DNA from: Luminiphilus sp.
Lineage (GTDB): Bacteria > Pseudomonadota > Gammaproteobacteria > Pseudomonadales > Halieaceae
Length of the DNA: 14,481 bases
Assembly: GCA_029251065.1 (NCBI GenBank)
Contig: JAQXEB010000073.1
Span: forward strand, 1-14,481
Direction: 5' to 3'
Shown here: positions 1 through 6,644 of the stretch, one piece after another
Numbering within the stretch: the stretch's first letter is position 1
How the letters are laid out: each line of letters begins with the position of its first letter
Translations under genes and position numbers: made by a program
Notes under the pieces: generated by a model
What the model was told of the DNA's origin: nothing
Database searches by the model: none
Seen by the model: the letters and a program-made list of their open reading frames with translations, nothing else

Positions 1-151
1 TGCCGAGGAGCCTGCTGAAGAAGAAGCCCCTGCCGAGGAACCTGCTGAAGCCGAAGCCCCTGCCGAGGAGCCTGCTGAAGCCGAAGCCCCTGCCGAGGAG
101 CCTGCTGAAGAGGAAGCTCCTGCAGAAGACGCTGAAGAAAAGAAAGACTGA
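1..151 (+). CDS. 3' end of an unidentified protein with an acidic Ala/Glu/Pro repeat tail (partial)
   Basis: An open frame enters from the left edge (first full codon at base 2) and ends at TGA 149-151, giving the last 49 residues. The visible part is four decapeptides of the form AEEPAE(E/A)EAP followed by AEDAEEKKD. It is strongly acidic, has no hydrophobic residue other than Ala and Pro, and is almost certainly disordered. Such low-complexity acidic tails occur on various ribosomal, translation and envelope proteins, so the tail alone does not identify the gene. A strong terminator follows directly, which supports this being a true gene end rather than a chance frame. No catalytic domain or start is visible. 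Coding status is fairly sure; identity is unknown. Confidence 0.75.
   Translation, partial: AEEPAEEEAPAEEPAEAEAPAEEPAEAEAPAEEPAEEEAPAEDAEEKKD
2..121 (+). repeat. Four tandem 30-bp in-frame repeats
   Basis: Units lie at 2-31, 32-61, 62-91 and 92-121. Each encodes ten residues (AEEPAE-x-EAP, x = Glu or Ala). The units are nearly identical at the DNA level, including most synonymous positions; differences are mainly in the seventh codon (gaa, gcc, gcc, gag) and a few third bases. The unit is a multiple of three, so gain or loss of copies keeps the frame. DNA-level identity points to recent duplication by slippage or recombination. The array may continue left of the window. Confidence 0.9.
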
Positions 152-173
152 GCGCTTTTTAGCGCAGAACAGG

Positions 174-196
174 AGCCGGCTTTTGCCGGCTTTTTT
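174..196 (+). terminator. Rho-independent terminator after the repeat-tail gene
   Basis: A perfect 7-bp GC-rich stem (AGCCGGC 174-180 with GCCGGCT 185-191) closes a TTTT loop and is followed by further T residues to 196. A smaller hairpin, GCGCT-TTTT-AGCGC at 152-165, begins at the stop codon just upstream. The position, 23 bases past the stop at 149-151, is ideal for ending the upstream transcript before queA. Confidence 0.92.
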
Positions 197-235
197 GTGA
201 GAACACCCTAGGGGTAGGCCGAAAAGCATCCTGTC

Positions 236-1303
236 ATGAAAACTTCAGATTTTCATTTTGATCTTCCAGAGCATCTCATTGCTCAGACGCCCTTGGTGGA
301 GCGTACCGGATCGCGGCTGCTCGTTTTAGAGGGGGTTACAGGGGGCATAAGCCACACGCGATTTACTGATGTCTTAGCCTTGATCAACCCTGAAGATCTC
401 TTGGTGTTTAACAACACACGCGTTATCCCAGCTCGGCTCTTTGGGCAAAAACAGACGGGCGGTCGGGTTGAGATGTTGATCGAGCGATTGAGGGGCGACG
501 GCACTGTTTTGGCGCACATTAGAGCGAGTAAGAGCCCCAAAGAGGGATCGCTCATTTATATTGCCGAAGACCAGGAGTCGGACTTATCTGACTTCAGCGT
601 CCGCGTGAAGGGACGTCAGGGCCCACTATTTGAGCTGGCGCCTGAAGTCGGCACCGTGTCTCAAATGATGCAGAAATTTGGGCATATGCCTTTGCCTCCC
701 TACATCGAACGACGAGACAACGAAGAAGATCGAGCGCGCTATCAAACGGTTTACGCGGAGCGAGACGGTGCGGTTGCGGCGCCAACGGCGGGTCTGCACT
801 TTGACGATAGCTTGTTGGGCGCCCTTCGGGAAAAGGGAGTGGAAACAGCCTTCGTGACACTGCACGTTGGTGCTGGAACGTTCCAGCCGGTGAGAGTCGA
901 CAACATCGCTGATCACGCCATGCACCACGAGTGGATTGAGGTTGGGGAGGCGTGTGTTGCGGCCGTCCGTGCCTGTCGTGCACGCGGTGGTCGCGTCATC
1001 GCTGTAGGAACCACGTCAGTCAGATCGCTCGAGAGCGCGGCTGTCGCCTCGTTGACTGACGATCGGTGTCCTGAGGCGTTTGAAGGTGACAGTGATATCT
1101 TTCTTTACCCCGGCTGCAATTTCAATGTCGTGGACGCCATGATCACTAATTTTCATTTGCCGGAAAGTACGTTGATCATGTTGGTTGCGGCATTTGCCGG
1201 TTACAAAGAAACAATGGCCGCGTATCAAGAAGCGATTAATAAGGCGTATCGATTTTTTAGTTACGGCGATGCAATGTTTGTTACTCGGAAAGAGGGAGGT
1301 TAG
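236..1303 (+). CDS. queA: S-adenosylmethionine:tRNA ribosyltransferase-isomerase QueA
   Basis: QueA transfers and isomerises the ribosyl part of S-adenosylmethionine onto preQ1 at the wobble base of tRNAs with GUN anticodons (Asp, Asn, His, Tyr), making epoxyqueuosine in the cytoplasm. The 355-residue product matches the family over its whole length. Family blocks are VFNNTRVIPARLFG (57-70), GHMPLPPYI (149-157), GAVAAPTAGLHF (178-189), HVGAGTFQPV (210-219), GTTSVRSLES (258-267), TNFHLPEST (304-312) and YRFFSYGDAM (338-347). The ATG at 236 gives the usual N-terminus (MKTSDFHFDLPEHLIAQ); its Shine-Dalgarno is weak. The terminator just upstream implies queA needs its own promoter within roughly 197-235 or relies on readthrough, but I see no convincing -35/-10 pair there. 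It is followed after two bases by tgt, its pathway partner. Confidence 0.98.
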   Translation: MKTSDFHFDLPEHLIAQTPLVERTGSRLLVLEGVTGGISHTRFTDVLALINPEDLLVFNNTRVIPARLFGQKQTGGRVEMLIERLRGDGTVLAHIRASKSPKEGSLIYIAEDQESDLSDFSVRVKGRQGPLFELAPEVGTVSQMMQKFGHMPLPPYIERRDNEEDRARYQTVYAERDGAVAAPTAGLHFDDSLLGALREKGVETAFVTLHVGAGTFQPVRVDNIADHAMHHEWIEVGEACVAAVRACRARGGRVIAVGTTSVRSLESAAVASLTDDRCPEAFEGDSDIFLYPGCNFNVVDAMITNFHLPESTLIMLVAAFAGYKETMAAYQEAINKAYRFFSYGDAMFVTRKEGG

Positions 1304-1305
1304 TC

Positions 1306-2415
1306 GTGGATTTTTCGGTGGCAACAACAGACGGGCATGCACGTCGGGGTGCCCTCCATTTCGAGCGCGGAGAAGTGCAGACGCCGGCGTTTATGCCGGT
1401 TGGTACCTACGGCACCGTTAAAGGGATGACGCCCGAGGACGTGCGCGCCACGGGCGCTCACATTCTGCTGGGCAATACGTTCCATCTTTGGCTCAGACCG
1501 GGCACCGAGATCATTGGCCTCCACGGTGACCTCCACGACTTTATGGGTTGGCAGGGACCGATACTTACTGACTCAGGTGGCTTTCAAGTCTTTAGTTTGG
1601 GCGACGTTAGGAAGGTCGAAGAGTCTGGCGTGACGTTTAAGTCGCCGGTCAACGGCGACAAGGTGTTTTTAGACCCCGAGAAATCAATGTCCATTCAGCG
1701 ATCCCTGGGCAGTGACATCGTGATGATCTTTGATGAGTGCACGCCTTATCCCGCCACCGAGGCAGAAGCGCGCACATCCATGGAGTTGTCTCTGCGGTGG
1801 GCAAAACGGAGCAAAGTGGCGCACGGCGACAATCCGGCCGCCTTGTTCGGCATTGTTCAGGGGGGGATGTACAAAAATTTGCGAGAGGAGTCGCTGGCCG
1901 GACTCGTCGACATCGGTTTTGATGGATACGCCCTTGGTGGATTGTCGGTGGGTGAGCCCAAAGACGAGATGGTCAAGGTTTTGGATGAGGTTGCTTATCA
2001 ACTGCCGAGCGATAAGCCGCGTTATCTGATGGGTGTTGGAACTCCGGCCGACCTTTTAGAATCAGTCCGCCGTGGTATCGACATGTTTGACTGTGTTATG
2101 CCCACTCGAAACGCCCGTAATGGTCACTTATTCACCAGTCGCGGTGTGGTTAAGTTACGCAACGCACGACACAAAACCAGTACCAGGCCCTTGGATGACA
2201 ATTGCAGCTGTTATACCTGTCAAAACTTTAGTCGGGCTTACCTCCACCATTTGGATCGATGCAACGAGATACTTGGATCTCAACTTTGCACCATTCATAA
2301 TTTATCATTCTATCAACGCCACATGCAGGGCATTCGAAAGGCTATTGAGGATGCTTCTTTGGACGAATTTTCGACCGAGTTTTACGATGCACAGGCAGCC
2401 GGAGATCCCTTGTGA
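1306..2415 (+). CDS. tgt: tRNA-guanine transglycosylase (queuine/preQ1 tRNA-ribosyltransferase)
   Basis: Tgt swaps guanine 34 of GUN-anticodon tRNAs for the preQ1 base, the step before QueA. The 369-residue product is full length for the bacterial enzyme. Asp89 in LTDSGGFQ is the expected general base and Asp262 in GIDMFDCVMPTR the expected nucleophile. The zinc site is Cys300, Cys302, Cys305 (CSCYTC) and His331. The start is a GTG at 1306, two bases after the queA stop, with GGGAGG at 1294-1299 as a strong Shine-Dalgarno inside the end of queA; this gives the family N-terminus. The two genes are clearly one translation-coupled unit. The downstream neighbour is a DUF1289 gene rather than the common yajC-secD-secF. 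Confidence 0.98.
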   Translation: MDFSVATTDGHARRGALHFERGEVQTPAFMPVGTYGTVKGMTPEDVRATGAHILLGNTFHLWLRPGTEIIGLHGDLHDFMGWQGPILTDSGGFQVFSLGDVRKVEESGVTFKSPVNGDKVFLDPEKSMSIQRSLGSDIVMIFDECTPYPATEAEARTSMELSLRWAKRSKVAHGDNPAALFGIVQGGMYKNLREESLAGLVDIGFDGYALGGLSVGEPKDEMVKVLDEVAYQLPSDKPRYLMGVGTPADLLESVRRGIDMFDCVMPTRNARNGHLFTSRGVVKLRNARHKTSTRPLDDNCSCYTCQNFSRAYLHHLDRCNEILGSQLCTIHNLSFYQRHMQGIRKAIEDASLDEFSTEFYDAQAAGDPL

Positions 2416-2597
2416 GTGATGCCCCTGAGTCCCCTTGTATTTCGATTTGTTCGCTGGATGAAAACGATATTTGTGAAGGCTGCTTTCGATCAGGGAACGA
2501 AATTGTTGACTGGTTTACTGCCGATGACGAGCGTAAACGCGAAATTCTAAAAGTGACGGCACAGCGCCGATCCGAAAGCGGCTCTCTGTGGCACTAG
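2412..2597 (+). CDS. DUF1289 family small four-cysteine protein
   Basis: This 61-residue protein fits the DUF1289 family (E. coli YdhL type): SPCISIC near the N-terminus, CEGCFRSGNEIVDWF in the middle and a basic, helical end. The four cysteines, Cys9, Cys13, Cys21 and Cys24, form a CxxxC...CxxC pattern that suggests a zinc or iron-sulfur site, although no function is established to my knowledge. The GTG start at 2412 overlaps the tgt stop by four bases (GTGA), so translation is probably coupled to tgt. A second GTG at 2416 is out of frame. Adjacency to queA-tgt suggests transcription with tRNA modification genes, but a role in that pathway is only inference. Confidence 0.9.
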   Translation: MSDAPESPCISICSLDENDICEGCFRSGNEIVDWFTADDERKREILKVTAQRRSESGSLWH

Positions 2598-2598
2598 T

Positions 2599-2618
2599 GG
2601 CCTAGGTGTCGCTAGGCT
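2599..2618. other. Small inverted repeat at the convergent gene junction
   Basis: GCCTAG (2600-2605) and CTAGGC (2612-2617) form a 6-bp stem with a six-base loop, extended by a possible G-T pair. It overlaps the stop codon of corB (complement of 2602-2604). Beside it lies the 8-bp palindrome CACTAGTG (2592-2599) across the DUF1289 stop. No T-run follows on either strand, so it is not a standard terminator. It may still slow or protect either transcript end. Confidence 0.35.
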
Positions 2619-3888
2619 CAATGGATGTGGTTAATGAGAGCGGTGTCACTCTCACTTGAGTGATGGTATTGCCGTCGATCGACTCGACGTCTAGCTGATA
2701 ATTGTCAATGCGCACAGAGGCTGGCCCCATGGGGAACGCCTCAAGTACTTCAAGCGCTAGACCGCTGATCGTCTTCGGGCCATCCGTGGGTAACGTCCAA
2801 CCAAATTGACGATTAATGTCGCGAATGGGAATGCTGCCCGTGCACGACGCACCACCGTCCGCGTTCGTGGCAATCTCCTCCTGATCTTCGACCAAGTTGG
2901 ACGTAAAGTTGCCGACGATCTCTTCAAGAATGTCTTCGAGCGCGACCAGGCCAAGAATATCGCCGTATTCATCAACAATCATTCCAAGTCGCAATTTGCG
3001 CTGCTGGAAGTGACGGAGCTGAATGTGCAGTGCGGTGTTTTCAGGTGTGAAATAGGGCGCCTGTAATTCGTTGAGTAAAGCGGGACGGTTGAGGTCGCCT
3101 TGGGTGAGGCATTTACCGATGTTGCGAAGGTGCAAAATACCCTCGATTTTATTGATGTCACCGGTAAAAACAGGAACCAGTGTATGCGTACTGCGTGTCA
3201 ACTGCGCAAGGATCGTCGCGTCGTCGTCTTCTAAATCAATACCGTAAATCTCATTGCGCGGCACCATAATGTCGTTAACGGTGACCTGCTCGAGATCAAG
3301 AATGTTCACCAGCATGTTTCGGTGGCGCCGCGGAATCAGCCCGCTCGACTCACTTACAATCGTACGTAACTCTTCCTGAGACAGGGCATCTTCGTTGGAT
3401 GATCTGGCGTTGAAGCCAAACAATGATAGAAGTCCGTTTGTGATTGCATTGATGGCCCAAACCAACGGCATGGTCACGCGCATCAGCGGGAGGAGCACCC
3501 AGCTTGCAGGAAACGCAACCTTTTCAGGGTGCAGAGCCGCAATGGTCTTAGGCGTGATCTCGGCAAAAATCAGAATGACGATGGTCAAAAGAATTGTAGC
3601 AATCGCGATTCCCGCGTCTCCATAGAGTCGAATAGCAACCACGGTTGCAATGGCCGACCCTAAAATATTGACCAGGTTGTTACCGATTAAGATGAGCCCA
3701 ATGAGACGGTCGGGTCTTGCAAGCAATTTACCCGCTCGCAGCGCACCCTTGTGCCCTTGCTGCTGCAGGTGCTTAAGGCGGTATCGATTGAGTGCCATCA
3801 TTCCGGTCTCAGAACTCGAGAAAAATCCGGAGAGGAGTATTAGGCCTGCCAAAATGGCAAAAAGGAGTCCCAGCGGGGCGTCGTTCAA
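2602..3888 (-). CDS. corB: CorB/YfjD-type HlyC/CorC (CNNM) membrane protein with CBS domains
   Basis: The 428 residues match E. coli YfjD/CorB in length and domain order. First comes a DUF21/CNNM membrane domain with hydrophobic segments near 7-27, 62-84, 92-112 and 128-150, carrying FSSSETGMMALNRYRL (23-38) and FAEITPKT (108-115). A CBS pair follows (about 200-330, with IMVPRNEI and VDEYGDILGLVALEDILEEIVG), then a CorC_HlyC domain (about 345-420). CNNM/CorB proteins are linked to Mg2+ efflux or homeostasis in the inner membrane; a transport role here is by family. The start is uncertain: the first possible codon is TTG at 3888-3886, with no visible Shine-Dalgarno, and an in-frame TAA (3894-3892) lies just upstream. 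The ypjD-corB order next to ffh is conserved with E. coli and Pseudomonas. Confidence 0.93.
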   Translation of the reverse strand: MNDAPLGLLFAILAGLILLSGFFSSSETGMMALNRYRLKHLQQQGHKGALRAGKLLARPDRLIGLILIGNNLVNILGSAIATVVAIRLYGDAGIAIATILLTIVILIFAEITPKTIAALHPEKVAFPASWVLLPLMRVTMPLVWAINAITNGLLSLFGFNARSSNEDALSQEELRTIVSESSGLIPRRHRNMLVNILDLEQVTVNDIMVPRNEIYGIDLEDDDATILAQLTRSTHTLVPVFTGDINKIEGILHLRNIGKCLTQGDLNRPALLNELQAPYFTPENTALHIQLRHFQQRKLRLGMIVDEYGDILGLVALEDILEEIVGNFTSNLVEDQEEIATNADGGASCTGSIPIRDINRQFGWTLPTDGPKTISGLALEVLEAFPMGPASVRIDNYQLDVESIDGNTITQVRVTPLSLTTSIEPSDT

Positions 3889-3961
3889 GCGTTAAGTAAG
3901 CACGTCAGTATTTAAGGTGATTGTTGAGAAAAAACACGTTTGCCGCAACCCTGATTTGAAA

Positions 3962-4777
3962 TTAGCTTAATACGAGTTCAAGAACGAGCTTTGAACCGTA
4001 GAAACCAACCGTGAGTAACGCAAAGCCACTGCCGCAGAGCATCACCGCCGTGTTGACTCGCCAGCCATGGCGTATGTGCCCAACAGTGAGAATGGCGTAG
4101 ACGATCCAAGCAATGACAGTTAGTACCGTTTTGTGAATCAAGTGTTGAGCAAACAAATCTTGTACATAGTAGATGCCAGCGATAATGGATATGCTAAGAA
4201 TGACGGTGCCACTGAGTATGAGTTCGAACATTAGTTGCTCGGTAGCATCGAGGGGGGGTAGGCGACGTATCAGCCCCCTTGTTTTGTGTTGGCGCAACAA
4301 TCGACTTTGCTGCAACACCAGCAGTCCCTGAAGCATGCCGAGACCGAACAGGGCATAGGCAATGATTGATGTAGAGATATGCAGCAAGAGTCCACGCGGT
4401 GTCTCAGTCATGGGACGCGCGGTCTCTGGTGTGAGCGTTGCCACCAAAAGCGAGATCGCCGCTAATGGGAAAATGGCAATCAATAGTGTTTGCATTGGTC
4501 TTGCGATAACAATCGCAACGCTTAATACGCCCATGAGCCAAAAGGTAATGGAGGCCACCTTGTAAAACCCAAAGCTGGCGCTCACTGAGGTTGTCCCCGT
4601 ATAGATCACCAATCCGTGTAGCACGAGGGCCAATAGTCCTGGAATCAGAACGGCCTTGGGGAGCGTGTCTTCACGTTTTTCGAGACGCAACAGCTGAAGA
4701 GCGGCCGTGTACAAGTAGAGCGCGGCAGCGCCCGTCGCTGTCAATGCAAGTAGTTGACTGATTTCGCTGTCAGGCAT
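3962..4777 (-). CDS. ypjD: YpjD-type CcsA-like inner-membrane protein
   Basis: A 271-residue polytopic membrane protein of the cytochrome c assembly (CcsA/ResC-like) fold, as in YpjD of E. coli. Around eight hydrophobic segments are visible. The best-conserved stretch runs from LLLHISTSIIAYALF (about 131-145) through GIYYVQDLF, the TVLTVIAWIVYAIL helix and GHIRHGWR (233-240). Histidines at 54, 133, 215, 234 and 237 could include haem ligands, but the WWD motif of true haem-handling CcsA proteins is not seen. Its biochemical role is not established, and a haem-exporter function should not be assumed. The ATG at 4777 is preceded by a GGGGAG at rather long spacing. It is probably co-transcribed with corB, 73 bases downstream on the same strand. 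Confidence 0.92.
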   Translation of the reverse strand: MPDSEISQLLALTATGAAALYLYTAALQLLRLEKREDTLPKAVLIPGLLALVLHGLVIYTGTTSVSASFGFYKVASITFWLMGVLSVAIVIARPMQTLLIAIFPLAAISLLVATLTPETARPMTETPRGLLLHISTSIIAYALFGLGMLQGLLVLQQSRLLRQHKTRGLIRRLPPLDATEQLMFELILSGTVILSISIIAGIYYVQDLFAQHLIHKTVLTVIAWIVYAILTVGHIRHGWRVNTAVMLCGSGFALLTVGFYGSKLVLELVLS

Positions 4778-4795
4778 CGCTACCGCCGACTCCCC

Positions 4796-4824
4796 TAATT
4801 TTTTCTCTCTGTTCGGCGTATAAT
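4796..4824 (+). promoter_or_regulatory. Probable sigma-70 promoter of ffh with palindromic -10
   Basis: A perfect TATAAT lies at 4819-4824, placing a start near 4831 and a leader of about 40 bases before the ffh ATG. The -35 region (about 4796-4801, TAATTT) is poor, so activity would rest on the -10 and the AT-rich upstream stretch. The -10 is the centre of a 13-base palindrome (GCGTAT-A-ATACGC, 4816-4828), so the opposite strand reads TATTAT and could serve ypjD-corB. Confidence 0.6.
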
Positions 4825-4871
4825 ACGCGCTTCCAGCGCTTGCGGCACGGTTATTCGAAATAGGAAGTCAC

Positions 4872-6248
4872 ATGTTTGAAAGCTTAAGTGAACGTCTATC
4901 GGCCAGTCTGAAGGCCATGGCGGGAAAGTCCCGACTCACCGAAGACAATATTCGAGAGACGCTTCGAGACGTCCGAATGGCGCTTTTAGAAGCCGACGTG
5001 GCACTTTCTGTGGTGAAAGATTTTACCGACAGAGTGAAAGAAAGAGCCGTAGGTACTGAGGTTACCTCAAGTCTGACGCCGGGCCAGGTCTTTCTGAAGA
5101 TCGTCCAGTCAGAGCTGCAGAGTGTCATGGGCGAAGCAAACGAGAAGCTAAATCTTGCTGCGCAACCGCCCGCTGTGGTTATGGTGGCCGGACTACAAGG
5201 GGCGGGTAAAACAACGTCTGTTGCCAAGCTGGCCCGCTATCTCATGGAGCGCGAAAAGAAAAAGGTCACGGTGGTCAGTGCCGACGTCTATCGACCTGCA
5301 GCCATCAAGCAGCTGGAAACCCTGGCCGAGGAGGTGGGCGCGAGATTTGAGCCGTCATCGACCGATGAGCAGCCCGTCGAGATTGTTAATCGGGCCCTTA
5401 AGAATGCGAAGACAGCGTTCAGCGATGTGTTGCTTGTGGACACGGCGGGTCGATTAGCGATCGACAGCAAGATGATGGATGAGATCAGCGCGTTGCATCG
5501 CGCCATCAATCCCGTTGAAACCCTGTTTGTTATCGACGCGATGACAGGTCAAGACGCGGTCAATACCGCGAGTGCATTTGACCGCGCACTGGAACTGACG
5601 GGAGTCATTCTTACTAAAGTGGATGCGGACACGCGCGGTGGTGCTGCGCTGTCGGTCAGATCCGTAACGGGTAAGCCCATTAAATTCATGGGCGTTGGAG
5701 AGAAGACTGACGCACTGGAGCCGTTTTACCCCGACCGCTTAGCGTCACGTATATTGGGAATGGGTGACATTCTATCGCTGATAGAAGAAGCCGAAAGAAA
5801 CGTAGACCAAAAAAAGGCGCAGCGTCTCGCGAAGAAAGTTGAAAAAGGTGGGCGCTTCGATCTCGAAGACTTCCGAGATCAACTGCAACAAATGAAAAAC
5901 ATGGGGGGTATTGGCGCGATGCTCGACAAGATGCCCGGTATGGGTGGCATGGCGCAGGCGGCACAATCGCAATTAGACACGAAACAGTTTGATCGCATGG
6001 AGGCCATCATCAACTCGATGACGATTAAAGAGCGGAAAAACCCTGATTTAATTAACCCCTCGCGGAAGCGACGAATTACCGCAGGGTCGGGAACGGCGGT
6101 GCCAGACTTGAATCGTCTTCTAAAGCAGCACAAGCAGATGCAAAAAATGATGAAGAAGATGAAGGGCGGCGGAATGCAACGCATGATGCGTGGAATGGGC
6201 GGTATGATGGGTGGTGGTGGAATGCCTCCAGGGTTTCCAAGGCGTTAA
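4872..6248 (+). CDS. ffh: Signal recognition particle protein Ffh (SRP54)
   Basis: Ffh binds 4.5S RNA and signal sequences of nascent inner-membrane proteins and docks with FtsY through a shared GTPase cycle. The 458-residue product is full length. It has an N domain (1-90), a G domain with GLQGAGKTT (107-115), DVYRPAA (138-144), DTAGR (190-194) and TKVD (248-251), and a methionine-rich M domain (about 325-458). The M domain carries the RNA-binding helix region around GSGTAVPDLNRLLKQ (405-419), and the C-terminal tail is very rich in Met, Lys and Gly. The ATG at 4872 follows AGGAAG (4862-4867) at short spacing. Transcription probably begins at the promoter about 40 bases upstream. The gene lies 107 bases before rpsP, as in E. 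coli and Pseudomonas. Confidence 0.98.
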   Translation: MFESLSERLSASLKAMAGKSRLTEDNIRETLRDVRMALLEADVALSVVKDFTDRVKERAVGTEVTSSLTPGQVFLKIVQSELQSVMGEANEKLNLAAQPPAVVMVAGLQGAGKTTSVAKLARYLMEREKKKVTVVSADVYRPAAIKQLETLAEEVGARFEPSSTDEQPVEIVNRALKNAKTAFSDVLLVDTAGRLAIDSKMMDEISALHRAINPVETLFVIDAMTGQDAVNTASAFDRALELTGVILTKVDADTRGGAALSVRSVTGKPIKFMGVGEKTDALEPFYPDRLASRILGMGDILSLIEEAERNVDQKKAQRLAKKVEKGGRFDLEDFRDQLQQMKNMGGIGAMLDKMPGMGGMAQAAQSQLDTKQFDRMEAIINSMTIKERKNPDLINPSRKRRITAGSGTAVPDLNRLLKQHKQMQKMMKKMKGGGMQRMMRGMGGMMGGGGMPPGFPRR

Positions 6249-6355
6249 TATTCCTCTTCACAGGCCTTTAAACCTGAGCAGAGTTAATGTACGCTTCGGC
6301 ACCTTAAATTTTGCTGTGGGAAAACCCTGCGGCGCAAACACTTTAGGACTTAGTC

Positions 6356-6616
6356 ATGGTAACAATTCGTCTCTCACGAGGTGGTGCAAAGAAGCGCCCC
6401 TTCTACCACGTGACTGTTACGGACAGCCGCAACTCGCGTGACGGACGCTTCATCGAGCGCGTTGGCTTTTTTAATCCGATTGCTCGGGGGCAGGAAGAGC
6501 GTCTGCGCATTGATGCGAGTCGTATTGAAGCTTGGGTCGCAAAGGGTGCTCAAGTATCACCGCGCGTTGCTCGATTGATGAAAGAAGCGGCAACCGAAGC
6601 AGCCGCGGCAGCGTAA
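6356..6616 (+). CDS. rpsP: 30S ribosomal protein bS16
   Basis: The 86-residue protein is typical bS16: MVTIRLSRGGAKKRPFYHVTVTDSRN at the start, then FIERVGFFNP and the helical WVAKGAQVSPRVARLM, with a short Ala-rich tail. It binds 16S rRNA in the body of the 30S subunit and is needed for its assembly. The ATG at 6356 has AGGA (6345-6348) seven bases upstream, a good site. It is the first gene of the rpsP-rimM-trmD-rplS operon. The 107-base gap from ffh (6249-6355) shows no clear terminator and no confident promoter; only weak elements, such as a 4-bp CAGG/CCTG stem (6261-6276) and a TTAAAT (6304-6309) lacking a good -35, were seen. Confidence 0.98.
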   Translation: MVTIRLSRGGAKKRPFYHVTVTDSRNSRDGRFIERVGFFNPIARGQEERLRIDASRIEAWVAKGAQVSPRVARLMKEAATEAAAAA

Positions 6617-6622
6617 GTCAGA

Positions 6623-6644
6623 CGTGGCGCCTTTAGACGCCACG
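6623..6644 (+). promoter_or_regulatory. Hairpin enclosing the rimM start codon
   Basis: CGTGGCG (6623-6629) pairs perfectly with CGCCACG (6638-6644) across an eight-base loop. The GTG start of rimM (6624-6626) is wholly within the left arm. There is no T-run, so it is not a terminator. Occlusion of the start should lower rimM initiation, and ribosomes finishing rpsP at 6614-6616 could melt it. The base pairing is seen directly; the regulatory effect is inferred. Confidence 0.65.

Noticed and set aside
2..121. Direct repeats that might be a CRISPR array
   Set aside because: The units abut without spacers, keep one reading frame and encode a regular decapeptide; they are coding tandem repeats.
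594..983. Antisense open frames of about 100-130 codons over queA, and similar ones over tgt, ffh, hom and thrC
   Set aside because: They are shadows of conserved genes on the other strand, without ribosome sites or recognisable motifs.
2599..2618. Bidirectional intrinsic terminator between DUF1289 and corB
   Set aside because: The stem is only 6 bp and no T-run follows on either strand, so it was kept only as a low-confidence inverted repeat.
3962..4777. ypjD as a true cytochrome c haem-delivery protein (CcsA)
   Set aside because: No WWD motif is visible and the neighbours are corB and ffh, not cytochrome c maturation genes; YpjD assignment fits better.
6249..6355. Promoter or protein-binding leader before rpsP
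   Set aside because: TTAAAT and TTCACA-like hexamers occur but without a partner at proper spacing, and only 4-bp stems were found.
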